A stretch of DNA of 64,000 nucleotides. Source: Aplectana chamaeleonis (taxonomy: Eukaryota > Nematoda > Chromadorea > Rhabditida > Cosmocercidae). Both the position numbers and the translations under genes were made by a program. The stretch is from NCBI GenBank assembly GCA_029168955.1, contig JAPDOI010000152.1:620001-684000 (forward strand). Reading direction: 5' to 3'. Every line of letters begins with the position of its first letter. The first letter of the stretch is position 1. The notes beneath the pieces were generated by a model that did not search any database, was not told the DNA's origin, and worked only from the letters and a program-made list of their open reading frames with translations. Below are positions 1 through 9,244 of this stretch, one piece after another.

Positions 1-59
1 ATGGATTGTTTCCTTTTCCCCTTAACTTCTCACGAGGCTTTGAAAACGCAAATAATTAC

Positions 60-165
60 TTTCAGAGTGAATCTAGGCAGCTGCGAAGGGCATATTCGGA
101 CTACATGTCTAAAAAGGGGTTTAAAGATGTACATTTCATTTGGAATGGCCACATTGACCAAAAGG
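60..165 (+). repeat. Solo copy of the arm of a long-inverted-repeat element
   Basis: This stretch matches the terminal arm seen in both orientations at about 33105-33230 and 34080-34202. Shared blocks include gcagctgcgaagggcatatt and tacatttcatttggaatggc with few changes. Only one arm is present, so it is a truncated or solo copy cut by the window edge. No gene is seen in 1-383; the small ORFs there have no recognisable domain. Confidence 0.55.
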
Positions 166-383
166 AGTTCCTTTGTAAGAGACTGCGTGTCCACACTGCT
201 CACCCACGCGATGAATTAGACTTTTCCCATTTCTTCAAAAAATTTGAAGATTCCTTTTCACTGCGGGAATACTTGTACTGAAAAGAACCTATATCACTGG
301 TGAGCAGGCGATAGACACCTCAAAATTCTTTTGAGCGGGTTCATTCATGGAGAAAATCCGGGGTTCAACACCTTTTGATTTGA

Positions 384-1926
384 TTAAAGGCAGCGTTCAC
401 GACAAATTTCACTTCCGATACCTCCACGTTTTACGGAAGGTCTGGTGTCCCATATAGCGAGACATTCTTAAAAACGACGCGATGGCCGCGTTTTTGAGCC
501 AAAATAGGCCCTCCCTTGTTTACGTTGATTTTTGAGCGTGGAGGAATTGACCGCTATGAAGCATGATAGCATTCGATGCAATCAAGCGATCAGCTCACTT
601 ATCAGCACTTCCTTGATTTGATCACTCCTGTAATCTGAGTGTTCATTTGTTCATATCGAGCCGGTGGAACTGGAGCACGGGGCGGTTCTAACACCAAAAC
701 GCTTGTTTACAGCCGCTATTTTGCAACTCCTGGCTCTTTTTCTACCGTTCTTTCGGCACTGGGAGCCTAGGATATTTCTCGCCTATCATTTTACTGCGGA
801 AAGTCACCGAGAGTCATCATTGTGAACTCCGCCTTTAATCGCCGGGGTGCGCACGGTCTCTTAAGTTTGAAGAAGACTCCAAAACGAAAACGGCCGAAAG
901 CAGGGAAGCGGAAATCCTACACAAATAAGCAACGAAACAAGGAAGCAAAATTAGCTACTGAGCAAACACTCCTACCAAACTTCAGCACTTCACTTTTTCT
1001 ATTTATAGATACTTCATGTGAAGACCCGACTAGAATTTCCATTTTATGATTTGTAGCCTCAAATCTCAACAGGCACGCGTTGGGAGCGAGTTAAGTTTCA
1101 GAGTCCAGTAATGCCAGCAATGTCTCACCATCAGGTCCGATAACCGGAGTCGGGCGGTCGCTGTCCAGCGAGACAACAATGGAGATAAGAATTTTTTTCC
1201 AAGATAAAAAAGAGAATTTGGGGAAGGGGGAGGTAAAAATGTTGGACCGAAAATGAAAATAAAAAATCGGTGTATGCGTTTACTGGAAGTTAAACTGAAG
1301 CTCACCGAGGCCTCATAGTTAGGAGTAAAGTGTCAAGTACAAATTGCAAATAAAAAAAACTACAAAAACTTCAGCTTTTTTTCTCGAACCTTTCGGCTCA
1401 CGGAATTGTCGAAAAAACTCATACGGGGAGAATGCATTGCCACTTCAATCCTTACATTGTTACAAATCCTCAAATGGCATTTGCGACGAGTCGATCCAAG
1501 GTTGCAACGACAGAATGATAACCACCTGGAAACAGACCGCAGACCGCGGTTTCACAAAGCGCAATATTTCGCCACTGTGAGGCCGAAAACGAAACCAAAA
1601 AAAAACACTAGAAATTTGGGGCTTGAACTCCCGCGCATCATTATTTGAGAGGTTGGTCGATGATTTCGGGCGCAATATGGGAAGTCTGAAGCACAAATGC
1701 CTGATGGAAATAGTGGCATCACAACACTTGTCAAACATACTTATTGCTTTCTGTTCACACACCAATTTAAATCAGTCGATGTGTGCGAGTCGATGACCAT
1801 GAGTTTGAATAATTTTAAGATTATTTTTTTATAGTTAGAAAATTTTTTTGTTGTTCTGTTGCCTGCGAGCGCAGACTGTCGTAATTAATAGATAAAGAAT
1901 AGATGTCGTAATTAACCTTCCTCATA
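384..1926. other. No recognisable gene; one MITE-family end at the left
   Basis: At 384-405 there is one end of the AAGGCAGYGTTCACGA repeat family that recurs through the window. The rest (to 1926) shows only short ORFs without domains, splice-like structure or obvious repeats. I see nothing else in it. Confidence 0.4.
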
Positions 1927-1928
1927 TA

Positions 1929-2081
1929 CTATCGTTCTGTGGACCGAATTCCGGTCCGCATTTGCGGACTACGGCTACTGCATCGTGCAAAACCCTTCTC
2001 CCAACACGATTATCACGTGTCGCATGAAGCAACGGCCGTAGTCCGCAATTGCGAACCGGAATTTGGCTCGGAAAACGATAG
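1929..2081. mobile_element. Palindromic MITE, TA-flanked
   Basis: The two halves are inverted copies. The left arm starts CTATCGTT and runs through GGACCGAATTCCGGTCCGCA; the right arm mirrors it and ends AACGATAG. TA dinucleotides flank both ends (1927-1928, 2082-2083), as expected for a Tc1/mariner-mobilised MITE. The GGACCG/CGGTCC subterminal motif relates it to the 279-bp MITE family at 3930-4208. It has no coding capacity. Confidence 0.65.
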
Positions 2082-2613
2082 TACATTCCATATGTCTCTT
2101 TATGGAAAAATAAAGTTATTGAATTGAATAGAAGTGTGAACTGCGACCAAAGTAACGATTTTGGACTGCAGCACTAGTTATTTCGCAGAGCACATTCCTC
2201 TGGACAATGAAACATGGTCTTTTATTGTTGAATATCATAAACGAACAGTTCAGAAAAAAAGGGAATACTGCCCATCACTCCTCTCATTCGTGTATAATCA
2301 AGATCCTCCCAAATGAATAGTAAGTTCGTGCGCAGGCATTGTACGGCACGAGGTGTGGACAAGACCCATTTTACTCAGACCCCCCCCCATCAGAATGTGC
2401 GGAAATTCCTGTTTTTCGCCCTTTGGTGGTCATTTTTTTCTGTTTTCTATGAAAGTAGGCGAAATTGGGCAGAAAGCAGAAAAAAACGTGAATCGCGACT
2501 TGTTGCAAATTTACTCAAAATACAAGGGGCCGGACTCATAGAAGGTAAACACATACAAACGACAACGGTAGACGGTTCAGAAAACTTCACCCGCATTCTC
2601 TGCAGTACCTTAT

Positions 2614-2980
2614 GGTTAACTCGTCTATCTCGCTATGGGGGTTAACTGGGCTGGGATAGTGTAGTGGCAGTATGCGCTGCTGCTCGCTCGACACGGCTGG
2701 GTTCGATCCTCGCCCAGGGTCAACGAGGTCTACTATCTTCACAGAGTCCTCGAATCGGTACTAGATGCATGTAAGGAGATGAAGGATCTAACCAGGAAGT
2801 CGGCTGACCCCCGCATGCCACTATATAGCCCTGAAAAGCGTCCAAACCCCTATGACATAGACGTCGAATGCGCTGTGTATTCCAATAGAAATAGAGGAAG
2901 CGAGTCTTCTTCTTTATCTTATAGTGCTAACCCTTACCTAAAGGTTTACCGTTGAAGAATCTTTCAGAAGGTATGTTATC
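2614..2980 (+). mobile_element. tRNA-derived SINE, copy 1
   Basis: A roughly 365-bp repeat with a tRNA-like head. It holds an A-box-like TAGTGTAGTGG and a B box GGTTCGATCC at tRNA-like spacing, followed by an unrelated body that ends in a TCTTCTTCTTTATCTTATAG-type stretch and a conserved tail around CCTTACCT. A second diverged copy lies on the minus strand at 62221-62587 with matching head, body and tail. The head does not fold as an intact tRNA by eye, so this is a SINE and not a tRNA gene. It would depend on a LINE partner for movement. Confidence 0.7.
2657..2709 (+). promoter_or_regulatory. RNA polymerase III internal promoter (A and B boxes) of the SINE
   Basis: TAGTGTAGTGG at 2657-2667 resembles the tRNA A box, and GGTTCGATCC at 2700-2709 matches the B-box consensus GGTTCGANNCC exactly. 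The 32-nt gap between them is within the range found in tRNA genes. Confidence 0.65.
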
Positions 2981-3297
2981 CAGCCAAATGACGCGAAAAC
3001 TCCAATTTTATTGTATAATTACAATAATGAGCTTCAATACTACTTAGCGCCAGCTGATGATACCCTCACTGGCCCGGCGTTCGAGTGTGAATACTTTCTA
3101 AACGTGGGCAGACACTGACAAAACTCCAGTGTCACCTTTTAAGTGGGTTGGGATAAAGTTTTGCCCTAACTTTGTCATTCACGCATATTCTAACCTCGTG
3201 TTCTAACCCATTCGAGCGCAGGATGATGCTGAATTTGAATAAGATGAAATGCAATGAAATTGATGATGGGGTGGCGATGTAGCTGTTTGTACTGTTA

Positions 3298-3540
3298 TAG
3301 AGTTACGAACGAACCCGCCATAGCGGAGCGAGCGAGGCGCTAGGACATTTATCCACACACGGAACACCAGCGCAGAACGCGCGTAACTCTAGGGGATCAT
3401 TTATACTCCCACCGTTGAGCGGCGCGGCATAATGAATTTCCGTAATATTGATCACGCAGCGCGGCACGGTCGATATTGTAGGATCGTCACACTTCGCCGC
3501 GCCGCTCGGCGGCGGAAGTATAAACGACGCGTGGGACGTT
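3298..3540. repeat. GC-rich inverted repeat
   Basis: TTTATACT plus a GCGGCGCGGC-type block near 3399 is mirrored by GCCGCGCCGC plus AGTATAAA near 3524, around an AT-rich core. An outer pair, TAGAGTTACG near 3298 and CGTAACTCTA near 3393, suggests a second nested MITE. No coding content. Confidence 0.45.
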
Positions 3541-3565
3541 GAGTAGTACAGTATTCAACACCGCA

Positions 3566-3830
3566 CAGGGTTGAGCAGGCCGTTGCGCCAATTTTCGGTG
3601 GAGCTACGACCCTCCCCCTGTTGACCAAAATTTTTACGACCCCCCCGCAAGATCAGAAATTGCTCCAGCTTTTTAGAATTTCTTTTGCCTTATTTTAGTC
3701 TAGCAAGTGGTTCTGAGTAAATTCCCCTTTTTTCGAAAAGTTTTACGAGCCCCGATGTTGATTTTTTCTTCTGGTTTTCTGAATTTTTTTCGACCTCCGT
3801 TGTGCCTGGTCGCAACCCTGCTCAACCCTG
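3566..3830. mobile_element. hAT-type MITE with perfect 8-bp target duplication
   Basis: Terminal inverted repeats CAGGGTTGAGCAGG...CTGCTCAACCCTG enclose 265 bp. The flanking octamer acaccgca is present on both sides (3558-3565 and 3831-3838), the 8-bp duplication typical of hAT transposition. Subterminal C-rich and G-rich tracts of the form TACGACCCC recur. A second copy with its own 8-bp duplication is at 54107-54377. No ORF; it would need a transposase in trans. Confidence 0.85.
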
Positions 3831-3929
3831 ACACCGCAATCACTCCGAAATTATCGTCAAAATATGTACACAAGTATTCTCGGTCTAATTTTATGTACTC
3901 CTTCCAGATATTGAGCTTCTTATCAGGTA

Positions 3930-4208
3930 CTGTGCTTATCTGGGCCAAATTCCGGTCCGCAGTTGCGTCTCGACACACTTTGCGGCCGCACGCGCTCGAG
4001 TCGGTCGAGTTTCCAGCGCCAAAGCCGACTCGATATGGCTTTTTTATACAGTTTTCTTCGATTTTGTTTAGTTTCCAGTTTCTAAAACCCACCTAGAGTC
4101 AACAGATCGGCGGCTGCGGCGCAGGAAACTCTTCCGACTAGAAAGCGCGCGGCCGCAAAGCGTGTCGAGACGCAATTGCGGACCGGAATTTGACCCAGAT
4201 AAGCACAG
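3930..4208. mobile_element. 279-bp palindromic MITE, TA target site, copy 1
   Basis: Arms begin CTGTGCTTATCTGGG and continue through AATTGCGTCTCGACACGC and TTTGCGGCCGCACGCGC, mirrored at the other end. TA flanks both ends (3928-3929, 4209-4210), and the relative at 61510-61840 has a single TA at the same point. Other copies are at 32047-32325, 39080-39355 and 53501-53779. Several shadow ORFs inside it are products of the palindrome. Confidence 0.85.
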
Positions 4209-4400
4209 TAATCGAGTGATACTGTCTCAGGAAAAAGGAGTTCACAGGGACATTTTGCACTTATAATCTGCCTCTCTCGGATGTCTCTCATTCCTTCATC
4301 TGGTGAACTCATAGTTTTCGGATATGATACAAAAGGACCATTTACCACGGAAATTTTTGTAAAATGTTTAATGCTGCAAAAATCTCAAATACTGTACGCT

Positions 4401-4861
4401 GACCACTATTTATTGATTTTTGAAACTTTTTTTGTTTTCTGCCCATTTTAGGAGATTTTTTTTCTGTTCTCTGTCAAACTGAATTTTCTGTTTTCTGTTT
4501 CCGAATTTTTTCCGACATCCCTGCCCCCATCCAGCGACAATTGGTGGCGCTTTTTCTCAGACCCCACCTCTGAAAGCGTTACTCGCTCGAACTTGTGGCG
4601 ATTTCGCAATACTTGTTCAATGTTTAGGGTAAAATTCGGAGAAGAGGAAGGATTTTTTTTTGAAATGTAAATGTGTAAAATTTGAAGCCCACTCGGTGTC
4701 TTGGTAAAGCTCAGTAAAGCCCCCCCCCCCCTTCCAACTTTGTTCCACTCAGACCCCCCTGTGGATATCCACACCCTGCGTCATACCCTGTGCGCAGGTT
4801 ATGCATGAGGTACAGGAACATCGACTACAACAACAAAAATGATTGAAAAGAAGACGCTGAC
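4401..4861. other. Repeat-rich stretch without a gene
   Basis: It contains a pyrimidine-rich TTCTGTTTTCTG block near 4430-4500, also seen near 2390-2490 and 63110-63215, and a run of ten C near 4720. These mark another dispersed element. No host exon was found between here and the exon at 4862. Confidence 0.35.
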
Positions 4862-4994
4862 CTGCCCGCGAATAATCACGTAAAGGAAATTCTTGTGTAC
4901 AAGAACTGGCTCACTCGTACATAGTTTAATGTGCACACAAGAATAGGATAAACGGCTAAGAGCAGGATCATCGAATCCACAAAATCGTTTGGAC
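4862..4994 (-). CDS. Candidate exon of the PKG-like gene: start of cyclic-nucleotide-binding domain B
   Basis: A 133-nt minus-strand exon lies between a GTTTTTTTTAG acceptor and a GT donor. Its 44 codons read like the first half of a cyclic-nucleotide-binding beta-roll: FDDPALSRL (helix A), then EPVLVHKNFLYVIIRGQ, matching the family pattern of a hydrophobic strand followed by YVI..G.V. It starts one base into a codon, exactly completing the two bases left by the exon ending at 15310. The joined order also fits PKG, where domain B follows a short linker after domain A. The turn between the two strands, usually containing G..GD, is missing. The rest of domain B and the kinase domain were not found and would lie left of the window. 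Alternatively it is an exon from another cyclic-nucleotide-binding protein. Confidence 0.55.
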
Positions 4995-5699
4995 CTAAAA
5001 AAAACGTTACACATTCGCAGTTTAACGTTGGCTGGAGAAAACAACGGGTGACTAAGAACATTTGTTAAGAGCTGTGCGTAGAGTTAACGAACGTATAGCT
5101 GTCATGTGATAGTCGATCACTGCGAACGTCACGCGAGAAAACAAGTTTCGAAAGCCGTAAACACAACAGCACGCCACTTCTAAAGATTACGTTACGTGTT
5201 CTGCATCAGTAGGCTGCAAATAGCTGCACCTTGGCAAAAACCAAACTTCCACACTGGTCATGCCATGCAAATCATGTATACAAAGCCAGGGTCAAGCGCG
5301 GTTGTGTGATTTCTTAGCGCGTGAGAGGAGGTCATGCATATTTAGGCTCAAGGAATAAAACTTAGCGTGGGATTCATTGGAATTTCGGCCTAAAATGAAA
5401 ACTACGACAGAGGATCCTAGCAATGTCCAAAAATTCAGGTCACCAAGAAAGGAGGATAGTACTGGATTGATGCATGATTATGGAACGTTTTTATTAACGC
5501 GTTTTTCTTTAGTAAAAACTGGCGTCCCGCTCTCGATATTTATATAAAAATATTAGTTTAAAAAATGCGTCTCAGAAATCACACTCATATTCGCCATATT
5601 ATGCTCTACCACTGAGAGAAAGGATGGACCGCAGCCCAGTAATTTCGCGATCTCAACGGTGTTTTTGGCGAAGGAACAATTACTGATATTGCAGTACGA

Positions 5700-6910
5700 A
5701 GTGGTTTATTCGCTTTAAATCAGGTGACACCAGTTTGGAGGATGAAGAAGGAAGAGGTCGGTCATCGCATTTTGATGAGCAAGCACTTCTGACAGCCGTG
5801 GAAGAGGACGAAAGCCTGACAACGCCAATGCTGGCTGAAGACTTTAATGTCAATCAATCAACGATCGCTCGACGCCTGAAGAAGCTTAGAAAGGTATGGA
5901 AATTGGCTGGATAGGTGCCTCACGAGCTCTTCGACAACAACAGAGCTGAACGCGTTCGAATTTTCACCGTTTACTGCAGCGAAACCAACAAACACCATTT
6001 CTGAAGAATCTTGTCAAGTTTTTGCGTCCCCCCCCCCCACCGAGGCACGATTTCTGGGCAGTTTATGCTTTATTACTAGGACTGTTAAACGCCGAAACTT
6101 CGTTCAGTATTAGGGCTCAAGCGTCTAAAACCTGAGCCGTGCTACGATCCTTCCATCTGATGACCAAAAATATCGAGAATTTCCGGGATACCTTTACTAC
6201 CTTTTCATTTTGAACCCAAAGATATGTGAGATCACGCATCCTAACCTTAATCTTGACCCTGCTTGTCACTGGGGATGAGTCATGGCTTCTCTTCAAAAAC
6301 GTTAAAAGAAAGAAGATCTGCGCGTCGCCAGGTGTTTCCCCCAAAGAAATACCAAAAGACGTGCACTGTAAGAATGCTGTGTGGTGTGTGTGTGGTGGGA
6401 CAGAAGCGGAATCATACATTGGGGAATTATTTCAAATGGCTTTCGTTACTGGTTTAACGACGCAGATAAAAGACAACAATGGAGAATCCCTGACAGAAAT
6501 GGCAAGCGGCAATCCAAGATCAATAGCGACGTCTATCTGGCTCAGTTTGATCGCCTTAACGCTGCATTCGAGGTGAAAAGACTGCGCAAAAAAAACACAT
6601 CGTGTTCCATCACGATAACGAACGTCCACATGTTGAGCGCCGTGTAATCCAGTCCATCGCCAATAAGGGATGGGATCTGCTCACTCATCCGCCGTACTCA
6701 CCGACAGAAGCACCAACGGACTATCATGTCAATCGCTCTTTGGATAACTGGCAAACAAACAAAGTCTAAGACGACTTGGATTACATTGTGGCAGATGTCA
6801 AAGCGCGGATTGCCTCCAAGAATCGTGACTTCTTCGCACGTGGAGTCGACCGACTGCCAAGCAAATGGGAAGCAGTTTTTGTAGTGGATGGTGACTATGC
6901 TCTCGAATGA
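5700..6910 (+). pseudogene. Mariner transposase remnant
   Basis: In changing frames the sequence reads as a mariner transposase. The N-terminal helix-turn-helix region has the WFIRFKSGDTSLEDE motif near 5700. TGDESW with NVKRK near 6265 gives the first catalytic Asp block. CVWWDRSGIIHW follows near 6385 and a DNxRPHV-type block near 6620. The THPPYSPTEAPTDYH block near 6685 is the mariner PYSPDLAP-like region, followed by a C-terminal stretch ending near 6908. Internal stops (near 5912 and 6004), several frameshifts and an insertion make it inactive. Confidence 0.85.
6005..6262 (-). repeat. Repeat inserted in the mariner
   Basis: On the minus strand this stretch aligns with 16199-16400, sharing TTCTCGATATTTTT/TCTCGATATTTTTT, GGAAGGATCGT and TTTTAGACG in order. 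It begins with a C-rich tract and separates the N-terminal transposase block from the TGDESW block. It therefore inserted after the mariner. Confidence 0.55.
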
Positions 6911-7019
6911 TCATTTGAACATGTTTTGATTGAATATTGTTAATGTTTTTGTTGAATAAAAAATATTCTTAAAAAACGTTCCTTAGTTATGCATCAACCC
7001 AATAGTTCCGCTGAGGTTT

Positions 7020-7281
7020 CTACAGTTCATCTACGCAGTCGCGTTCAGTCCGCAAAAAGCACGCTGATTGCGAAGGCGTGTTACGGCGCGGTTTGGAGGA
7101 TCCTCAGACAGGGATGTCGGATCACCCGGGCGGTTTTTGACCCTTTTCGCAGCGGCGAAAAAGGTCCAAAACCACCCGGGTGATCCGAAATCCTTGTCCG
7201 AGAATCCTCCAAACCGCGCCGCAACACGCTATCGCAATCAGCGTGCTATTTTCGGAACGATTGCGTAGATGAACTGCATAC
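7020..7281. mobile_element. Long palindromic MITE
   Basis: Two arms of about 125 bp meet at a centre near 7150. The left arm, with CAGTTCATCTACGCA, GCACGCTGATTGCGA, GCGCGGTTTGGAGGAT and GGATCACCCGGG, is repeated in reverse order and complement on the right. RNA or single-stranded DNA from it would fold into one long hairpin. ORFs on both strands inside it mirror one another and are not genes. Confidence 0.75.
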
Positions 7282-7364
7282 TCTGTCCCGAACGGGGTGA
7301 CTAGCGAAGAGTCCAAAGAAGCAGCACTGCCTCTGCGTCTCTGACGTTTCTGCATTACGCCGAA
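7282..7364 (+). repeat. Single arm of the AGAGTCCAAA palindromic MITE family
   Basis: The block with AGAGTCCAAA and CTCTGCGTCTCTGA matches one arm of the palindromic MITE at 18951-19178. The other arm is absent or displaced by the next MITE. Confidence 0.5.
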
Positions 7365-7372
7365 GCCTCTTT

Positions 7373-7570
7373 GGTGCTATCGCAGCGGGGGGGGGGGCAG
7401 GGCGCTGTGCAATCGGCCGCGCCCATTTTACCGTGCCGCACTGGATTTGAGCGCCAGTTAGTGACCGGCGTTTCCCTCCCTTGCCAAAATCAGGAGAGTC
7501 GTCGCGGCAAGAAAAAATGGGCGTGGCCAAGTGAGATACCAAAGTTGCCCCCCCCCGCTGCGATAGCACC
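7373..7570. mobile_element. MITE with GGTGCTATCGCAGC inverted ends
   Basis: GGTGCTATCGCAGC followed by a G-run at the left is mirrored by a C-run and GCTGCGATAGCACC at the right. The flanking heptamer gcctctt is repeated at 7365-7371 and 7571-7577, consistent with an 8-bp hAT-type duplication with one mismatch. No coding content. Confidence 0.7.
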
Positions 7571-8162
7571 GCCTCTTCATAACCGTAATCCAAAAACAGA
7601 ATGAGCTGTTATCCATTTCCTGAAACACCCTGCCAGCCATGAAAAGATGATTCTAAGCTGGTGCATCAACCAAAGTGAGCTTGACCTTGCCTATCAACCA
7701 TCTTAGCTCTAGTACGTGCCTGCGCTCATCACACATATGTACTCTGCCAACGCGTAGCCAGATGCCTCCGAGGGCGCCTGAAACGCCTCCCCATTCCATG
7801 TAGCCAGAATTTACGGGTTTTAGTTACGATAGCTAAAACCCGCATATTCTTGTGTCGAGGCTACAAGGCTGTAAATTCTGCGCGTATTCTACGTAAAAAC
7901 GAAGGCTAAATTCGAAACATTGATCTCTCTGACGCTATACCCGTATATTCTCGCTATAATTTTGTAGCGAGAATCTACGGATTTAGCGACAGCCTGTGTT
8001 GAAATGCAATCTCAAACCCGCGCTGGCTACGCGGAACGCAGGGATGCCGTTCGAACAGTGTTGGCACATTCAACCCACAGATAACTTGACACTCTGTGGG
8101 TGGTCGTGGAGGGTGACCCTTCTTCTTCTTCTTCTTCTTCTGCAGCCTCAAAGTGGTTTTTG

Positions 8163-9236
8163 TCATAGGTTGAGGAACTGGGCGGCCTTCACAGGATTCT
8201 TCCAGAGGTCCATTGTTGTTAAGGAGGTAGGTCTCTTCGGGCACATGAACAAGTGCGCCGTGTCGTGTCCGGGAGCACCCCAGTCCGGGCATGCTTCTGG
8301 TCGGCTGCTGTCGATCTTGTTGGCGTAAAACGTTAGCAGAATAGAGTGACCACAGCGCAGCGAGGCGAGAGCACATCTGTCTCGTCTGCCGAGTTGAGAC
8401 TCGGACTCGCAAACCCGAGGCGGCACTGCTCCTAAAATAGGGTTCACAGCCGCCTTCTCCAGATGTCCTTGAACAAACTGGGTGTGCTCCTCACGCAGAA
8501 GACGAAGCCTTTCCATGTTGGAGTCTGCCCATCTCTGTACATCAACTTTACGAGGAGCATCTGCGAACGGCAACCTAATCGACCTCTCTCTAATGGGCTT
8601 CATAATTCTCTTTGCCGGATGATTCGGCTGTCTCAGAACATTAATATACATCTGCTGTGCCTGGAGTTCACAATGCTCCTTGACCGGCAATATGCAGGCC
8701 TCCGCGTAAAGATGTTCTACAGGGGAGCTCCTTGCACAACCGGTAGCAATTCTAAGCGCAGCCTTCTGCACACGCTGCAGCTTATTCCAGGAGCTGTCTG
8801 ACACCAGGTGCTGCCACACTGGTGCCGCATATTCCAGAGCCGGCTGAAGTATTGCTCTGTAGCTTCTCAGTATAGTCTCTCGGCTGCTTCCCCATGATGT
8901 TCCTCCGAGAGCTCTTAGAATATTTAGCTTTGCCTTGACGACTGTCTGTTTCTGTTCCGCGTTTTTGTAGAACTTCAGTGACGGATCGAGAATAAGACCA
9001 AGTAGCTTAGGGAATCTTACTGCTGGCGAACGATTACCATCCCATCTGACATCTGGGTGGGCACTGTGTTCCTTGGTGCTTGTTGTGAACACTGATACAG
9101 AAGACTTTGCAGCAGAGACTGTGAGCATCATATTATCGAGGAAAAGCTTCAACTCGACGAGATAGGCGCTGATCTTGTTAGCGGCTACTTGCAGGTCACG
9201 GTCCTGGCACATGATGGTGATGTCGTCGGCGTACAA
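8163..9236 (-). pseudogene. Non-LTR reverse transcriptase, C-terminal half
   Basis: The 357-codon frame opens with the catalytic YADD motif of reverse transcriptase palm motif C (MYADDITIMC), followed by the thumb and a basic region. It contains the LNILRALGGTSWGSSRETIL block typical of non-LTR C-termini and ends with a C-x3-G-x3-HDTxHLFxC arrangement, a degenerate zinc knuckle in which one Cys is Trp. It continues the frame at 9245-10792 after a frameshift near 9240. The protein would nick target DNA and prime reverse transcription there. It is broken here. Confidence 0.85.
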
Positions 9237-9244
9237 AACAATCT

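Larger units (their letters stand above)
3530..4400 (+). repeat. Unknown dispersed repeat, interrupted by two MITEs
   Basis: With the two MITEs removed, this stretch aligns colinearly with the minus strand of 61510-61840. Shared landmarks are GAGTAGTACAGT, CCGAAATTATCGTCAAAATA and TCTCAGGAAAA in the same order. Both copies keep fragments of open frame, so the parent may have been protein-coding, but I do not recognise a family. The relative at 61510-61840 provides the empty site for both insertions. Confidence 0.6.
5460..7004 (+). mobile_element. Degenerate mariner transposon
   Basis: Terminal inverted repeats share TTGATGCAT and GGAACGTTTTT in the same spacing, with TA at each outer edge (5460-5461, 7003-7004). 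The interior is a recognisable but broken mariner transposase. The length of 1545 bp exceeds the usual 1.3 kb because an unrelated repeat of about 240 bp sits near 6005-6262. Confidence 0.85.

Noticed and set aside
2648..2720. Functional tRNA gene
   Set aside because: A and B boxes are present, but acceptor and anticodon stems do not pair convincingly and a related body follows in both copies. Called a SINE instead.
4082..4348. Minus-strand ORF of 88 codons
   Set aside because: Half of it is the 279-bp MITE arm and the rest is the unknown repeat. No support as a gene.
7122..7355. ORFs on both strands in the palindrome at 7020-7281
   Set aside because: The peptides mirror each other because the DNA is self-complementary.
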